Positions 37,301 to 50,714 are shown, counted from the stretch's first letter. The stretch is 64,000 bases of DNA from Phlebiopsis flavidoalba (GCA_035772785.1 JAOCPU010000035.1:1-64000), one strand, 5' to 3'. The notes: generated by a model from the sequence alone, not told the origin. Translations and numbers: made by a program.

Positions 37301-40300
37301 ATGGCAGGCGTGCACAAACTCACTCACGTAATAAAACACAGACCAATATTGCAGACGAACATCTATCGGGGATTTTTGGCAGCTGAATATTTGGACGATG
37401 TCCGACTGATAGATTCTTCGGCGACTGCGCATGACTTGGCTCTTCATCAAAATCAAGCAGTTTGGTAGCGTGAGTGTACTGAATAGATACAAGCCCGCCA
37501 TCCCACAAGCACTCGCTATTATGTATCGCAATGTCACCATTGCTATGACAGCTCTTCGTGGTGTTTGTGAATGTATGGCTATTGCAGATCATTCCCCCCA
37601 GGTTAGGTAGGCTCGGCCTCCCTGACGTGCCGCTCGATGTGTGACAGTAAAGATGAGTGGCCGTTCGAATGACGAATGATGACTTAGTAGCTTGCATGCC
37701 GACAAAGAATATGCGGGACAGCACATCGTCGTTTTGGCGCATCCGCTACTCTACAGACGAGCTGTCACCATCAATGTCAGACGCGTCTCACACCATAGGT
37801 TCACCCGCCTCCGGACCGCCTCAATCAAGCGATGCTTTGACGGTGGCTCAAAGTGTTCGGCTCGGCTGCCATTCCAGTCTTTTACAATACAGGCTCAAGA
37901 TACTGCGGAAACTCCGAAAAATATGATTAAATATATTGTCATTTTATGCTAGAACATTGCAATCAAGCAGTGGAGGCGACGTCATTTGACTCTAGCTATA
38001 TAAAATGCCAAGCGGAAAAAAGGGAAAGGAGCTACGCATTCAATACACAATTACGCCAATCAATATCAGCAATATGTATGCGATGCAGCTGCAAATCGTG
38101 GTAGAAGCCGAACAGAAGTAAAGTTTCTATCAATTTGAAGAGCTCGTCATTGATTGCTTCTGGTATCATGTTATACAGTCTTATAGGACAGCTTACGTAA
38201 ACATAGCCTGCGCAAGTGAGATACTTTTCTGTAGGCCCAGTTCCCAAACAGTAAAGCCAACCCACTGCCAGCTTTAGTCGTATGATATGAATATATCATG
38301 ACCACACTGGGGTTCGACAAGTCGACATCATTCTATGGAAAGCGTCCATGGAATCTTACTTCTCCGTCCTGTTTTTGTTCTACACGATGGGACTATATTA
38401 TGCGGCGGCGATAATAGGAGTGATAACATGGCCGACGTTTGAGGTGTACACTCAAGTTATCGACGCATCGCAAACCTGGGCTAACAGGGTTGTGTAATTA
38501 CAATAGAAGTACGCGTTCTATGTGATTTAATATTTTTTATCTGCACTGACATTGCCGGACCTAGCTGCAGGATTGAGCTCATATACCTCAAGATGTTTTC
38601 TTTCTTCTTGGTTACTGTAGAAGCTACCGGTAAGCGCCTCATTTCCTTGTATGAAGGACTTGTCTAAGCACTCAATCATTGTAGTATTCACCACTTTACT
38701 TTGCATACGCAATATCCGACAAGAAATAGAGACGTGGTGATTGTGGCTTTACTTTGTGTGGCGTGTCCTTTCGCAAACTAAATTGGGTATGTTTTTCTTC
38801 ATCCGAACAACGTCTGGCTGCTTCCAATTTCTATTCCCGTGCTATAATTCGTAGATATTAATCAAAACACAGTACACATATAACCAAAAAAAAAAACAAG
38901 CAGATCCCTTATTCTATACAGGCACCCCGCCATTCCACACCGTCTCCTGTCCGAGTCCAGAGTCCCACAAACCATAATCTATGAAAGAAGATTCTATGTA
39001 CGTCATCCTTACACATACATCGGACTGTTTCAGACTTAGCGTGAAAACTCATCAATCCACAGCTTGTGCGCCTTCACTGAGATTTACTCCCGCTAAACAA
39101 TTCGAATAACATCATAAATATAATCACCAGTGCGCTATACAGTTACGCCGTGCGGTCCTTGATAGTTACAGACGCGCCGCTTACCGTGCGCCCCTCACAG
39201 TAGGAGACATCTAAGGACAATTTTATATGAAATGGCTAAGAGGGCCAAAAACGATTAAAGATGAAAAGCGCCCGTCACTCCCTATGGTCACTACTCACAG
39301 AGTATGGTTAGGACTTAACATTATATCATTACTACATACTTAGGCAAAGAACGAAAGAATTTATGACACTCTAGGTATCATGCTATTTGGTGTATGTCTT
39401 TCGCAACTGCTTCCGTTGCGTGAAAATGTTTCTACACCACCTAAATGTGAAGTTGAATCGGGCAGTGTTGTACATCATTCTGGCTGAACCGCTTACTCCA
39501 AGATGGTCGGATCAAGGGGGCCAGTTCTTGTAAGTATCAAAACATGGTGGAAATTCGAGAAAAAGAGACTCAATTTAAAGGCCTATGGGACCTTATGATT
39601 AGCTCCGAGGACTATTTGTTTCAACAATTATATGTTATACCAACATTCTAGCTATTGTGCTAGATTCACGCGGTTGATGAGTATACTCTAACAGCTAACA
39701 TATCTGGATGCTAAGCCCGTCAATACCGGACTCAAACCAGCACTCATGTCATTAATCTACGGTCTGCTACATGTAAAACGATACCCAAGGAAGATGTAGT
39801 AGCTTTCCACCCTTCCGTATCTCTATCCCTGACATCTGGAGGGCCCCCAACGGCACTACTGGGGGCATATATGTGCGGCATGCCGCAAACTCACGGATGG
39901 TGATTTTCCAGAGGAGCAACGCACCGAGGCAGAGATGAGGACGCAAGAGAGCTCTTCTTGAAGTGCGGGGCGCATTTCTTTACTCTGGCACAGAAATCCC
40001 TCAGGATGCACACACGTGCTTGGGCCTGCGAAATATTTATATTTCCTTGTCTCAATTCTGGCCGGTGATTTTCTGTGCCCGACCCAACTCCTGTTTTGGC
40101 TGACACACCCGATTCAGCCTCAGCTATCATAGAGATACCATATCATATAATCCACAGTCAATTTTGATCTCTCTATTACCGCACAAGCGTAGGGCAACAA
40201 CAGCTTGGCGCGAGGGCACTCGATTTGAGTCCTCGTCCTTCATGCAGTGGCACTTGTTTTACAGGTTACCCATCGGATCATGTGGCCGGTGTTTCTCACG

Positions 40301-40390
40301 ATGACGTACGATCTCCGTGGCGCGCCGCGTTACGAGCGCTGGTATCGTTTCTTTCGTACTAGCTGACTGGTAGCCTTCCGCTTAGGCTCC
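34341..40390. other. Gene-poor 6-kb stretch, AT-rich from about 36.8 kb
   Basis: I find no family motif on either strand over about 6 kb. Weakly protein-like pieces are 35728-35979 (+), 35892-36182 (+) and 36352-36588 (+, SEGTIQGWRLQNELVDLGEC). From about 36.8 to 40.2 kb the base composition is clearly richer in A+T, with many stops in all frames and short A runs (for example 38886-38897). No inverted ends, LTRs or transposase remnants were seen by eye. Confidence 0.45.
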
Positions 40391-40399
40391 TGCTGCTCG

Positions 40400-42171
40400 T
40401 CCAGAGATTAGCCCTCCCAAAGTAATATTCGCAAGCTGAAGGGCGCAATCTACTAGCCTTGCTGTGGAGCAAAGCAAAAGGGTCTCTCGACCCTTCACTT
40501 GTGCTTTGGACCGATCAGTGACCACTGACGGTGGAATGACAGTGCTCGACACGTTCTGCAGAGGGGCGCGCAGACGACACGAGTTACTCGATTCCAGAAC
40601 GCGAGGTCTATTGTAGCTCGCGACCTTCGAAGAGCTGTCCCGAATTGTACGCCGCGTATTCCGACGAGGTTAGGGTGGGCACTGCTCGGGATGCTGGCGA
40701 GCGGCGCGACTTGTGAGGTTCCCCTGCGTGCGCCGATGAAGTCCGCGACAAAGACGTGGCCGTAGAAGTTGCCTCGAACGTTTGTCGGTCGTTCTGCGCG
40801 CTGGTCTTCGACTAAACACGCCAGGCAGAGAAAGCGAAGTTACCGATCAACTGGCATGTTGACGCGTTGAGATGCCCAATGTTCATGGCGTGCAGCAAGA
40901 AGTCGTCGGCTGTCCAGAGGGCGGTCGCCGAGACTTTGGTCGATGATATGGTGTTCCCAGCCCTGCTTGGAGGGAGCTGCCGACTTCGCCGGAGAATGTA
41001 GGGTATGTGGGTGAAGTTGGCGTGCATGAAGGAGATGTCGGATTGGAATTGGTTGTGCATCTTGGGTCACAGTGTGGCTGTGGTTCATGAGCGAGCCTTG
41101 AAGGGTGCCCGATGAAGTGATTTGATAACTGTAAATCTTGTCAGTAGTGCTCTTCACTCCGCGAAACCTCGAAATCGACGCACTAATGTTGCGCAGCAAG
41201 CCTCGCCATTCCACCCGATTAATCCCCCGCTTCAAAGACGTCTGAACTGTGAGAGGTGCTCAGGAGCATTCCCCCGAGGCATGACGATAATTATAACTCA
41301 TCATTGTGCCATGGCGCGGTTCCTGATAGTAGCTCCAGATGACAAAAGAGAAACGAACCAGCCTGGTAACCGGGCTGAGCCGCGCTGAGTCCTGAGATGC
41401 CAGTCTCCAGAGCTTTCCCCCAAAGCCTGCCATTCCTTGACGTAATCTGCAGGTCCATACGTGCTCGGCCGATCGGTATGTGGCAGCCGCGGCGTCGTCG
41501 GATACAGATCTGGTTCGTTATCTCCCAATCTCGATCGCCTCGACGCGCTGTAGCCCAGCCAGGGATCGCGTTTATGCACGAATTTTTGCAAAGGCAATGA
41601 CGTTAGACGTGGGGTTCCGGCGAGCGAGGGGGACTTGAATGGTCCAATTTGCGTTGGGTATGAAGCCCGAACGAACTGACCCAAGAGGAGCCAAGAGTGA
41701 TGTTGGTATGAAGCCCCATTTGAGTCAGATTGCCTGTGAAATTGACTGGCGATTTGCTGATCAGGATTCCATATGGTGTTATCCCTGGTTCATAAAATGT
41801 GAGACGAGCAATTCTTCATTGTAGTTCTGCCAAAGTATCACGCTCACATGGACGTCATTCCACCGACGCGTATGTTGACTGGAGCACCAGTCCTGTTCGT
41901 GAACGTTTGGAACATATTCTGTGAGAACGTGTCCGGACTGCTAACATTTCCTTTTACAATGTGAGTGGATTTCGAGGACCTAGAACTAAAAGCTTACCGG
42001 TATAATCTTGGAAATCTTTGCCCTCAATACCAAACGCGATGAAGCCCTGAGAGACAGCGAATGCGTCTGCTGGGGCAGTCTTTGGGGGAGAAAGAGAGAC
42101 TATCAAGGGAGCTGTTTTGCTTGTGCAAGCACTTCCCCGACGAAGAGCGAAAGAAAAGTCGACGCGTGCAT
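40400..42171 (-). CDS. Secreted glycoside hydrolase family 79 protein
   Basis: This is a beta-glucuronidase/heparanase-like GH79 enzyme, probably acting outside the cell on glucuronic-acid-containing glycans. ATG at 42171 begins a signal-peptide-like MHASTFLSLFVGEVLAQAKQ. Family segments follow: TAPADAFAVSQGFIAFGIEG, then after an intron (GTAAGC...TGTAAAAG) SSPDTFSQNMFQTFTNRTGA and PVNIRVGGMTSM, then DNTIWNPDQQIASQF. NEPDLYP at about 41.51 kb holds the predicted acid/base Glu, followed by STYGPADYVKEWQALGESSG. The nucleophile region is represented by a GEVGSSLQAGLGT-like stretch (about 40.96 kb), followed by SATALWTADDFLLHAMNIG. The C-terminal beta domain includes NVSSTV near 40.55 kb. Several introns and indels are present, and the stop was not located exactly. 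Confidence 0.75.
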
Positions 42172-43398
42172 GTTTTCGCAACAGACGTTGTTCAGGGTGT
42201 GAACGGTAGACCAGTGAATGGCTTTTATGTAACACCTGGCGTCAATGCTACAGCTCTGTGCGTCGAGTCTGATCTTTGATCACGCATTATGGAGAGTCGA
42301 AGCCTGTGCGAAGGTCGTTTGATTGGCGCAACCATGCTTTCTCGGGCGGCAGTGTAGAGCTTAAAGTCCTGTGTACCCAAAGCCCGACGATGAGGGCTAC
42401 GAGCTTGATTCATCACCAAACGACGTCAGTTTCAAATCCATCACATTGGAACTGCACTCACAAGACATGTGCATTGATGATCGTTCTGGCAGGCAAAGAG
42501 GTTCAAGACTTCGAATACGAGACAAGAAGCCATAACAAAGGCTTGAATGAATCGATCAACGCCCAGCGCCGGATAGTTTACTGGCAAGTCTATGCATTTT
42601 TCACGAGGACAGGGAACGGCGGTGAATCAGTGGTTGAATCCGAGCCCGGCCGGCTTGCTTTGGTTTGGGGGATGGCGTTGGCGCATCTTTGATCGCAGGC
42701 TGTAGCGTGTGTCGGCCCCTCGATGGGCACTGTCGCTTGGAGAAAAACAGGGCTTTCCTACGGCCCGAATCGTTGGGAAACTACAAGAAAGAGTCTGAAA
42801 GACCCACTTTAGGACACTTCGGTAGCCCTCGCGACGCCCTCCGAAAAGCTTTTTGACCAGCGCGGGCGCCTCGTGGCAAGCCAAGAGGCCCTTTGAATTG
42901 AATCGTCGTCCGCAAAGGACGAGTTTACGCCGAGCTCCTCCAGAATTTTTCTTCTGAAAGAAAACAGAGTCGATAGGTAGGGAAGGAATATAGGCCCTAG
43001 GGGCCCAGGCATAGGTTGTTGTTTCGACTGGATCGGCCCGAGTCGGCTCGATGACGTAGAGGCTGTGGCAGGAAGCACACTCCAAGAAAGGCAATCGTCG
43101 TGGTTGACCGTCGTTTTTGGATACCGGGCGTCTGCCGTAGAGGCTGGATTTGCTCGCATGCAGCACTCTCTAGGTCGTAGCTCGTGTCCGACGCCGTCGA
43201 CTAAATCCTACATGACTTCGGCACAGCGCAACTGACTCCAGATTGAACCTGCTGCATTATCAGCATACATTAACAATAGAATAATACCTCACATTCTACT
43301 AATACCATTACATTCGTCTTTCTTGATTGCATTGAACAAGTCAAATCTTGAGGCACCATCTGTATAGCTGGCACAGGTTACGAGCAAAAGAGGCGGTC
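42172..43398. other. Upstream of GH79 and downstream of the large gene
   Basis: A 179-codon ORF at 42627-43166 (-) is the longest here. It has a Cys pair (LECASCHSLYVI) but no family match and conflicts with an overlapping - frame at 42809-43159. I leave it unassigned. Confidence 0.3.
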
Positions 43399-46300
43399 TC
43401 ACTTCATACTTAATTCGGATAAGCTTGCGTCGGGTACACGTTTGGGACTATGGCTAATGAAGGTCGTAAGGGAGGCGCAAATGTTTGTCACAACTGTGGT
43501 GGAGGGCAACGGTGTCTTTCCCGTCCGGATATCCTGCCATAATCTGTGACGGTCTTTCAGCTTCAGCCCATAGAATGTAGTCGAACTCACTGACCTCTCG
43601 AGAATTGAGCTTATAAATTTGGCGGGATCGCGGAGATCGAGTACCGGCGACAAACGGAAAGCTCGCCCAACAAATGTACCCTCGATACTCGCATCGAATC
43701 CAAGGTACCCCTTAACGTTGGCCAGATCGTGAAACGAGCCTGATAGAGTGACCTCCTTGACGTCGAGGATGATCAGCGAGTGCGTTGAAGCCCATGCTGT
43801 CACGTCAGTTAGGATGTTGCACTTTCCTCGAGCCGCGCTCAAAGCTGCTTTCGCCGAGACGAGCTGCATCGCCGCGTGTTCTACGTCGTTGGCAGCTACG
43901 AGGGCCCTCTGGTATCTTTCCATTCGTTCGTGCTCTTCAATTCGCCTCGCTATCTTTGGCTCTCAGGACGCGACCAACGAGACTTGCTCTGCAATATGCA
44001 CGTCGAGAGCGTTCTCCGCCTCTCTCTTAGGGCTAAAGCGGGCTGGTTCCAAGGATATACACCTTCCACGTCAGCCACAGTATCCGCTTCATGGACCTGT
44101 CGTTTGATAGCTAACCCGCGTCGTGAGAATCTTTTGGACCGTGGAGTATGGCCTGCGTGGGCGGCTAATATGGCGTTCGTGGCACAGCTAGCTCGCCTTC
44201 ACGGGTTGTACGGCTGATGTATAGGGCTGGTAGGCTGGCTGTGTGCGTGCATTCAGATGCTGAGAGCAGCTGTTCGATTTTGGTTACCAGAGTCACATAC
44301 CTTTAGCGGGTGCATACCCACCAAGGTGCGTTTTTCGCCTCGTGGATGGCTCGCTTGATGTCCTCTAGCTCGCTATTTGGCTTCGTTATACCGTCAAAAA
44401 GTTTGATGCTTCCTGTGCTGAGGCGACGAGTTTCTCGTGTGTTATCCGGTGGGGGGTATGTCGCCGGATTTCGATTTCGCCAAGCCGATATCGTGCTAGC
44501 GAAAATGAATTTGAGCATGCGCTGCTACGCATGTTGTTGCTACTGGAGTTAAAACTTGGAAGTTCAAAGAAAGTGAATTACCTCTGCGCTCCCAACCTTC
44601 GATGGTGGTACGACTTGATTTCTGTGCGATGTCCAAAAAGCGACGATGCATTCAATCGGCGTCTTTGATTTTGAAATAAAGAGGCTCGTGCAGAGGGTCT
44701 GAGGCGCGCTCGAACGCCTCCACCAATTGCTGCCTTGCAGAGCGAACATCGGCTCTTCAGCTGACTCCGTCTTCTCTCATAATCGTTCATAGTATCCCGT
44801 GAGTACCCCGATGCGAAGCGACGTCTGACATCTAACTTCTTTTCCCAGCGGTCGCGTCGTGATCCTAATTGCGTGATAAAACGTTTGAGCTGAGTCTCTG
44901 CCAAACCGCCGCCTACGAGTCGTCTGCAGCCTTGACTGAGACATACCGCCCCAGCAGTTTTCGCACGTCCTGAAGAGCACTTTCCCCGCGCGCTAGGCAA
45001 ATTCCCGGGGTAAACCTAATCACAGAAATAAGTGTCTGGCATTGCTTTATAGTTTTTTTGTACGTTACCTCGTGAGAAATGTAACTCCAAAATCTCTTGT
45101 TTGAATATTGCCTCAAGCTTGAAATCCAGCTTTCCAAGGTCTTGAAAAGTTACAATAGCCCGAGCAAGGAGCCATTGACAGTGAAGCTCAGCTGATCAAT
45201 AATTGTAGGTCAAACCGCAAAGAGAAGTCGAGACAGGGTGTGATGTCAAATGTCAACTGAAGTGCAGCAGACACGTCGAATAATTGGAGTTGGCCTTCTA
45301 CAAGAACGTGCTGCGTCGCTTCGTTGAAATGAACTTCGACGGTAGGTCCGGAGCTTTGAGCTCCTCCCGCGCCGAGTACTGTGAAAGGGCCAAGTTTGAA
45401 ATGATCGATTTCTCCGCGCATCTTGAATCCAGAAGTATTCATCGACGTTAGAATATCTCCGTGCACCCCAAACAGCGTGAGGTTGGCAGAGACAGGGACG
45501 CGCCGGGCGGATACGTTTTGGAGCCGATAGTCGCACCCAATGGGCTCATGTAGACGTCTATGGACTGGAAGCTAGCGAATGGGGAGGAGGTGAAGGGATA
45601 TTCAGCTTGCTGATGTTCCTTTCACAAAGTCTACGACGTCATTGACATCCAGTGAGTTCAATGAGCCGTGCAGAAGCTCTCCTATTATGCAATAATTAAT
45701 TTAAGTTTCGCACAAGAGATATTTTACACGAACCTGTGGCCGTCTCACTCACATCAAACTCGAGCTGCGTCACAACCTTCCCCATCTGCAGGTTTCCCGA
45801 AAACCCCAAACCCGCTCGGCGTACCCGTCGATAGAAATGTGGGCCAGTATTACGTCCACTTTTAAAGCGAGAGAGGGACCAATCCTGAGATGTTCGCTGA
45901 TACCAAACGGATTGACCCAATAACCGTCCATCTCCCCGGTAGAAGACGCTTCGATGGCGTCTATGGAAAGGGATTACATCGAATACAAGGGGGATAGCTT
46001 GCGTGGAAATAGGGACGCTGATACTTGTCGACATGAGGAGAGAAGGACGTGGTACAGTGACCGATAGAGATGTGTCCAGGATTCAGTTTCTTCGTCCCGT
46101 GACCGAGAGTCAGCTCGCTAAGTGCGAGGAACGTCACATCCAGCGTGAAGCCTAAATCCTCGGTCCAGCCTGCTTTGAGTATCAGGTCATCCGAGGCTGA
46201 AGGCCCTCGCGTCAGAGTATTGAACGGTGATAGTTGGCCAAGAACGGCACTAATCTGAACACCTAAGTCGTACGAGATTTGTCAATCCTGTGCCACAAAC

Positions 46301-48220
46301 GCATGAGAAGTGCCTTACCCTTTGATACCACGCCGCCAGGAATATCAAGCCCTTTCGGAATCTCAGATGAATCCGACGATGCGATCACTAAGACAGGGGA
46401 TTGCAAGGTGACGTCTTGAAGAAAGCTGCCGTTGCAATCTTGGTACAAGATCGACGAGAGTGATGGTCTTGCCTCTGCGCATAGACGCGAAGGATATCCA
46501 CTTGCACGCGGGGGATGTCGATCTTCTCTCCCATTTCGGAGTGGCGCGAGAGATATACGGTAGCTGATAGCACGCGCCCGAGGAAAGTGACCTCTCCATC
46601 GACGGTCACTGTGCTGATTGCACCTGACGAGGCTGGTACCAAAGATATCCGCATCGTAGCACTCTGCAGCTGAAGGCCTTCGAGATGAGCCGGTCTGGAT
46701 AGGACGCCCCAGGACTGAGATACCGTCTGAACGGTAAGTGATAGTAGCATTCGTGGCAAAGAAAGGGCCAATGTTCAGTTCGCTGATTGTCATATTGAGA
46801 CCAGTAGAGCTTGATACGACGAGTGTCACAGAACCGATGGAGATGTCGAGATCGAGGGCAAGGAGGGGCTTGCCTTGTAGGGTATCGTAGATGCTGTGAA
46901 TGTCGGGCCAGCCAAGGTTTGTCATGTGTGTGACGATAATTCACAGCCATCCGAGGTATAGGAGCCGTGAAGAGGGATCGTGCCGGTGGAAGTTTGGAAT
47001 ATAGCTGAGACCTCACAATCGATCGAATCGATTGGAGCGTCTTGTTTGATCGTGGAAGTGAAGGCGACATGTGTGAGCTTTTGCGAGCTCCATCAGTCAC
47101 GGAGAGAAAAGTAGTCAAAAGAAATATGACAAACGTTGAAGCCTGGTATCCGAAAAGCATTGGTCCACAATCCATCTTCGGCCTAGCATCGAATTTGAGA
47201 GCCGCCTTGAATAGGAGAAAGTTCGAAGTCCAAAGGGTCCGTAGGTCCTTGCCCGAGAATATTGAGATGCATTTGACCAAGGATGGTGAAATCAATTGGA
47301 GGCGCCGGAGGTTTCGCAGGAGAATCGATCCCAGTGCCTTGGAGATGTATCCGAAGCTCGGTGATGGTGAAGCCGGAGCGAGGTATTGGCATGGTGGAAA
47401 CGGAGCCCTCGAACATAGGGCCGTCGAGGGGGAAAGGATCGAGCCAAGTACGACCGCTGTCGTGTGGGTCCTCCAAATGCGCAACGAAATTAATTACAGG
47501 GAGTTCCACCCCGAGAACCTTCGTAATTGTATCGAAAAGCCGACTCGTCTCCTTCACGACACTGGACTTTCCCTCCAGGGTCCACCCGATGGGTTTAGTC
47601 TCGTCATATACTTCCGTCTGATGCGTGACCGTGATATCTGAGAAAGTGATAGCGTCGAATACGGTAGTGGACAAGTTTGGAAACATATGGGCCAAGTTGT
47701 AGTGTCCTGGGAGAAAGGCTAATTCGTAGCTGGGCGTGACGTGCGTGGTATCGACATTCTTCGGAGAGAGGCCCTTTATATGCGTTATAGTTCTGCGTGA
47801 GTCCTGAGCCGAATATCAGGATGGTGCTGTGGTGTTCAAGCCATCGGGAATAGACATGGTTAGGCGGTACGTGTACTTCATTGAGACCGAGGCCCAGTGT
47901 GAGCCCAGGAGGCTAGATGAGCCCAAGTGGGCCATGATATAAAGCAACTGAGTCCTGGGAGTATTTCTGGCTGACCTCTTTATCTTGGTAGAAAGCGACT
48001 GAACAATAGTTTTGGAAGCATTTAGGGTTTCACGGCTGGGGCTGGGACCCTGGAATGTGCACAGCAGAGAGAATAGCGTCACGTTCAGAGTTGAATATGA
48101 TACAAAGGTTAGCAACTCACCTTCATTGCGCTCATCGATAGCCCCTTCAGAGGTTTGGGCGTTCTCTGGGACGATTGAGAGTTTTGCTATGCCATTCAGG
48201 ACCTGTTTCTGGTCGGACAT
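43399..48220 (-). CDS. Large beta-rich and coiled-coil fungal protein
   Basis: This appears to be one very long gene. ATG at 48220 begins MSDQKQVLNGIAKLSIVPEN. The first two thirds are repeated amphipathic beta-type segments with similar phrasing: FTITELRIHLQGTGID, DFTILGQMHLNILGQGP, NMTISELNIGPFFATNATIT, STVTVDGEVTFLGRVLSATV, GLGFSGNLQMGKVVTQLEFD, MRGEIDHFKLGPFTVLGAGG and VLVEGQLQLFDVSAALQLTF. From 45.1 kb on it becomes charged and helical (LESWISSLRQYSNKRFWSYI, QLKRFITQLGSRRDRWEKKL, SELEDIKRAIHEAKNAPWW, RALVAANDVEHAAMQL). A C-terminal globular part follows (YLGFDASIEGTFVGRAFRLS) and a TAA at 43399. I recall similar large uncharacterised proteins in other filamentous fungi but no named family. 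The function is unknown. Introns are present and frames shift repeatedly. Confidence 0.6.
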
Positions 48221-48664
48221 GGTGACTGATGGCTTGAAGTGGAAGATCCAAAGGAGGTATGAAGGAAGAAACTCGAGTGTGATTCATCCGTGGTAGGGGA
48301 CTGATTTGAATCATGAAACGCAATCATCCTCATGAAACCTGGGAATGTAGGCGTCTTAGGGGCGTCTGGGAAACGACGCTGGTTAGGGCGCGCTGGGGAC
48401 GATCAAGTTCCTTGGTTGTTCTGTCAGGCCCCAAAGCCTAAGGATAAAAAATATGCGCTGTAGAAAGTGAGCGAAAATCATGAGATAAGTGCAAACAGAC
48501 GCACTGCGAACAAGCTGTGACGAGGTAAGCATTTGGGGAGTTGTATGCCAACCTTTCCGGTCGCACATTTCCGAGAGGTCCCGAGAACTATCTTGAGGTA
48601 ATGATGCGTCCATTGATCCTATTTGAGCAGATAATATTGAGAAGTCGTTAGTTTTGTGCTTGCA
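48221..48664. other. Upstream of the large gene
   Basis: This is the short stretch between the end of the 48.7-50.1 kb gene and the start codon at 48220. A short - strand ORF at 48383-48613 (MDASLPQDSSRDLSEMC) could be a final exon of that neighbour. Confidence 0.35.
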
Positions 48665-50115
48665 CTAGTATAGACCGTGTTGCGCTGCTGAGGTAAGGCC
48701 GGATGGCAACGACAAATCACGATCAAACCACGGGCGTCTCGCGTATTTGGTTTTGTTAGAAGTGAAGGCTTCTGCATAACATGTACAAACAGATAGCGTC
48801 GTCCACTGGTTCGTGTAGTGAAACATTATAGTGAACTCAAAACGTCTGTACAGAGTCTGATTAAGTTGAAAACCGTTAGTAGTGGCTCTAACACCTTTGT
48901 AGCTCCAGTGCTGCAAGTATTTCAGATATGATACCCGATGGGACGCGCTGTAGCAGGCGTCCTCGCTGTGCATGAGTGGCATGCTCGTCCGCCATGTCGT
49001 GTGCCATATTTCTTCTACCTCCAATGTCATAATCTTGCCAAACACGTAGTTCACCGAGTAGTCAATGAAGAGATCATTGACCACAATGAGCACAGAAAGC
49101 AGAGTTCTCAGAACATGGCGAATCTGGGTCGTAGTGAATGGCCTATCTCTGCGACGCCGTGTGCCAGAAACTTACCGTGTCTGTCTCGACTTGAGAAGAT
49201 GTGTCCATGTGCAGTGTTATGGTGGAGATCTTGCGAGCTATGAAGGGTAACTCTGTTCTGAGAGACTTTTGGACCTTGAATCAGAGGGGGAGGGTCAATT
49301 TCACGGAGCCAGGCGACTCACCTCGATCATCGTGGATGGACCACGATTTTTCGATTCGTGCGAAAACATACAGAAATGCCAGCCTTTGTGCACATTGTAT
49401 TATCTTGTAGCCTATATAAAGGCAAAGTTAGCGGAACTCAGGATAGAAATGGGCTTCCTACCATTCGAATAATATCGCTTGAGGCGAACAATTCGTCCTT
49501 GGATGACCAATTTGAGTTCAGGAATATCCAGACAGGCCATCATATGGTCAGCCTCTTGGATCATCGATCCACAAAGAGTGTCCAGCGCAATCATAGTGGT
49601 GCAACGAACAGCGCGGTATAGAAATACCAGGAGCCATATTCTGATAGACGGTAGAGTCTGACCAGAGGTGACCCTTTGTAAGCTATGGGGGAGATGAGCC
49701 TCGCTGAGTCTTCTTCGCCCTGCCAGGCTAGAACAGCGCGTTCCACTTCGTCCGCGTCAGCTCGCATACAAGACACGAGAGTAGCAAGACTTGTTCCGAC
49801 ACTTTGAAGCGATTGCGCGCCAAGATGTGAGCCTGGGCCAACGGCTCGAAAGAATGGCATACCAAGTATCGTTGTCGGGGCTAATGGCAAAAGAATTGCG
49901 GAATATGCGTGTAGCAACGCATTAAATTGCTTCGAGGTCAAGAATATCGGCAAGACGCGTGTTTCCCATAGGGTGGCAGATTCATCGTCGGTGCAGTACA
50001 CTAGTTCGTCGATGGCTTCCATGATAACTTGTGCAATGATAACATTCAAGAGTTCGGGGGGCAGGGGGCTGCGACGACGCGGAGGGTTTCCCGTGCGAAT
50101 GACGGAAGGTATCAT
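48665..50115 (-). CDS. Hypothetical F-box-like or membrane-associated protein
   Basis: ATG at 50115 begins MIPSVIRTGNPPRRRSPLPP. An F-box-like opening follows (LPPELLNVIIAQVIMEAIDE ... FLTSKQFNALLHAYSAILLP). Helical stretches come next (SVGTSLATLVSCMRADADEV, ERAVLAWQGEEDSARL). After a frame change at about 49595 the sequence continues TMIALDTLCGSMIQEADHMM, ACLDIPELKLVIQGR. Further downstream, VLIVVNDLFIDYSVNYVFGK (about 49.1 kb) and YLKYLQHWSYKGVRATTNGF lead to a final exon ending at 48665. The 174-codon uninterrupted first stretch shows that this part is relatively clean. F-box assignment is only suggestive; no substrate-binding repeat is visible. Confidence 0.45.
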
Positions 50116-50706
50116 GTCGTGGTTGTTCCTGTGTTATGGTCGTTATGTAGTGGTGTGGAGAAGGAACTCGCTTGACATGGCCGGCCGCACCTTATATGCT
50201 TGTGTCAGTCGTGGCCACGGCCTCCGACCACTAAGCACGTGCACTGGCCACATACCTATACAGGACTAAGCACTAATATTTCAAAGGTTGCGGTTAACGC
50301 GTAAAATAAAGTACCTAGCAGGTAGTCGAACTACCTGCGTCTGGGATAGAATAAATGTTAGTACGTCGAAACGCTACCGTCCCTTCGTACTCACCTGTCA
50401 TGCCATCTCCCATGGCATGGAAATGAAGTTAGAAGCAAATTTCTTCGTTAGAGTTCCGGCTAGTCTCCTATAACAGGACACAGTCAGGACACCCGGTGGG
50501 GCAGCCGTAGCAGAAACCCTCGGGTTGCAAGACAAGTATATCAGAAGGCAATCTTATGTTGCGCCCCTTAGGGAAATACTCTTGGCCTACATCGCTACAT
50601 TGAAGGGTTAGTTCAGTAGAAATGTCGGCATTACCGCTAGTGAGCGACGACTTGATGGAGCTTTCACAAAGCGAAGAACAGAGTACGACATGCATTGCAC
50701 ATGGAG
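50116..50706. other. Intergenic, contains a small perfect hairpin
   Basis: There is no coding signal. A perfect 8-bp stem, GCAGGTAG / CTACCTGC with loop TCGAA, lies at about 50319-50339. The region ends at the target-site copy of the 698-bp transposon. Confidence 0.4.
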
Positions 50707-50714
50707 GTACGGAA

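Noticed and set aside
42627..43166. 179-codon - strand ORF as a gene
   Set aside because: It overlaps another - frame of similar length, has no recognisable motif, and the context does not decide between them.
50319..50339. Short perfect hairpin GCAGGTAG/CTACCTGC
   Set aside because: The stem is too short and isolated to call a functional RNA or terminator in a eukaryotic intergenic region.
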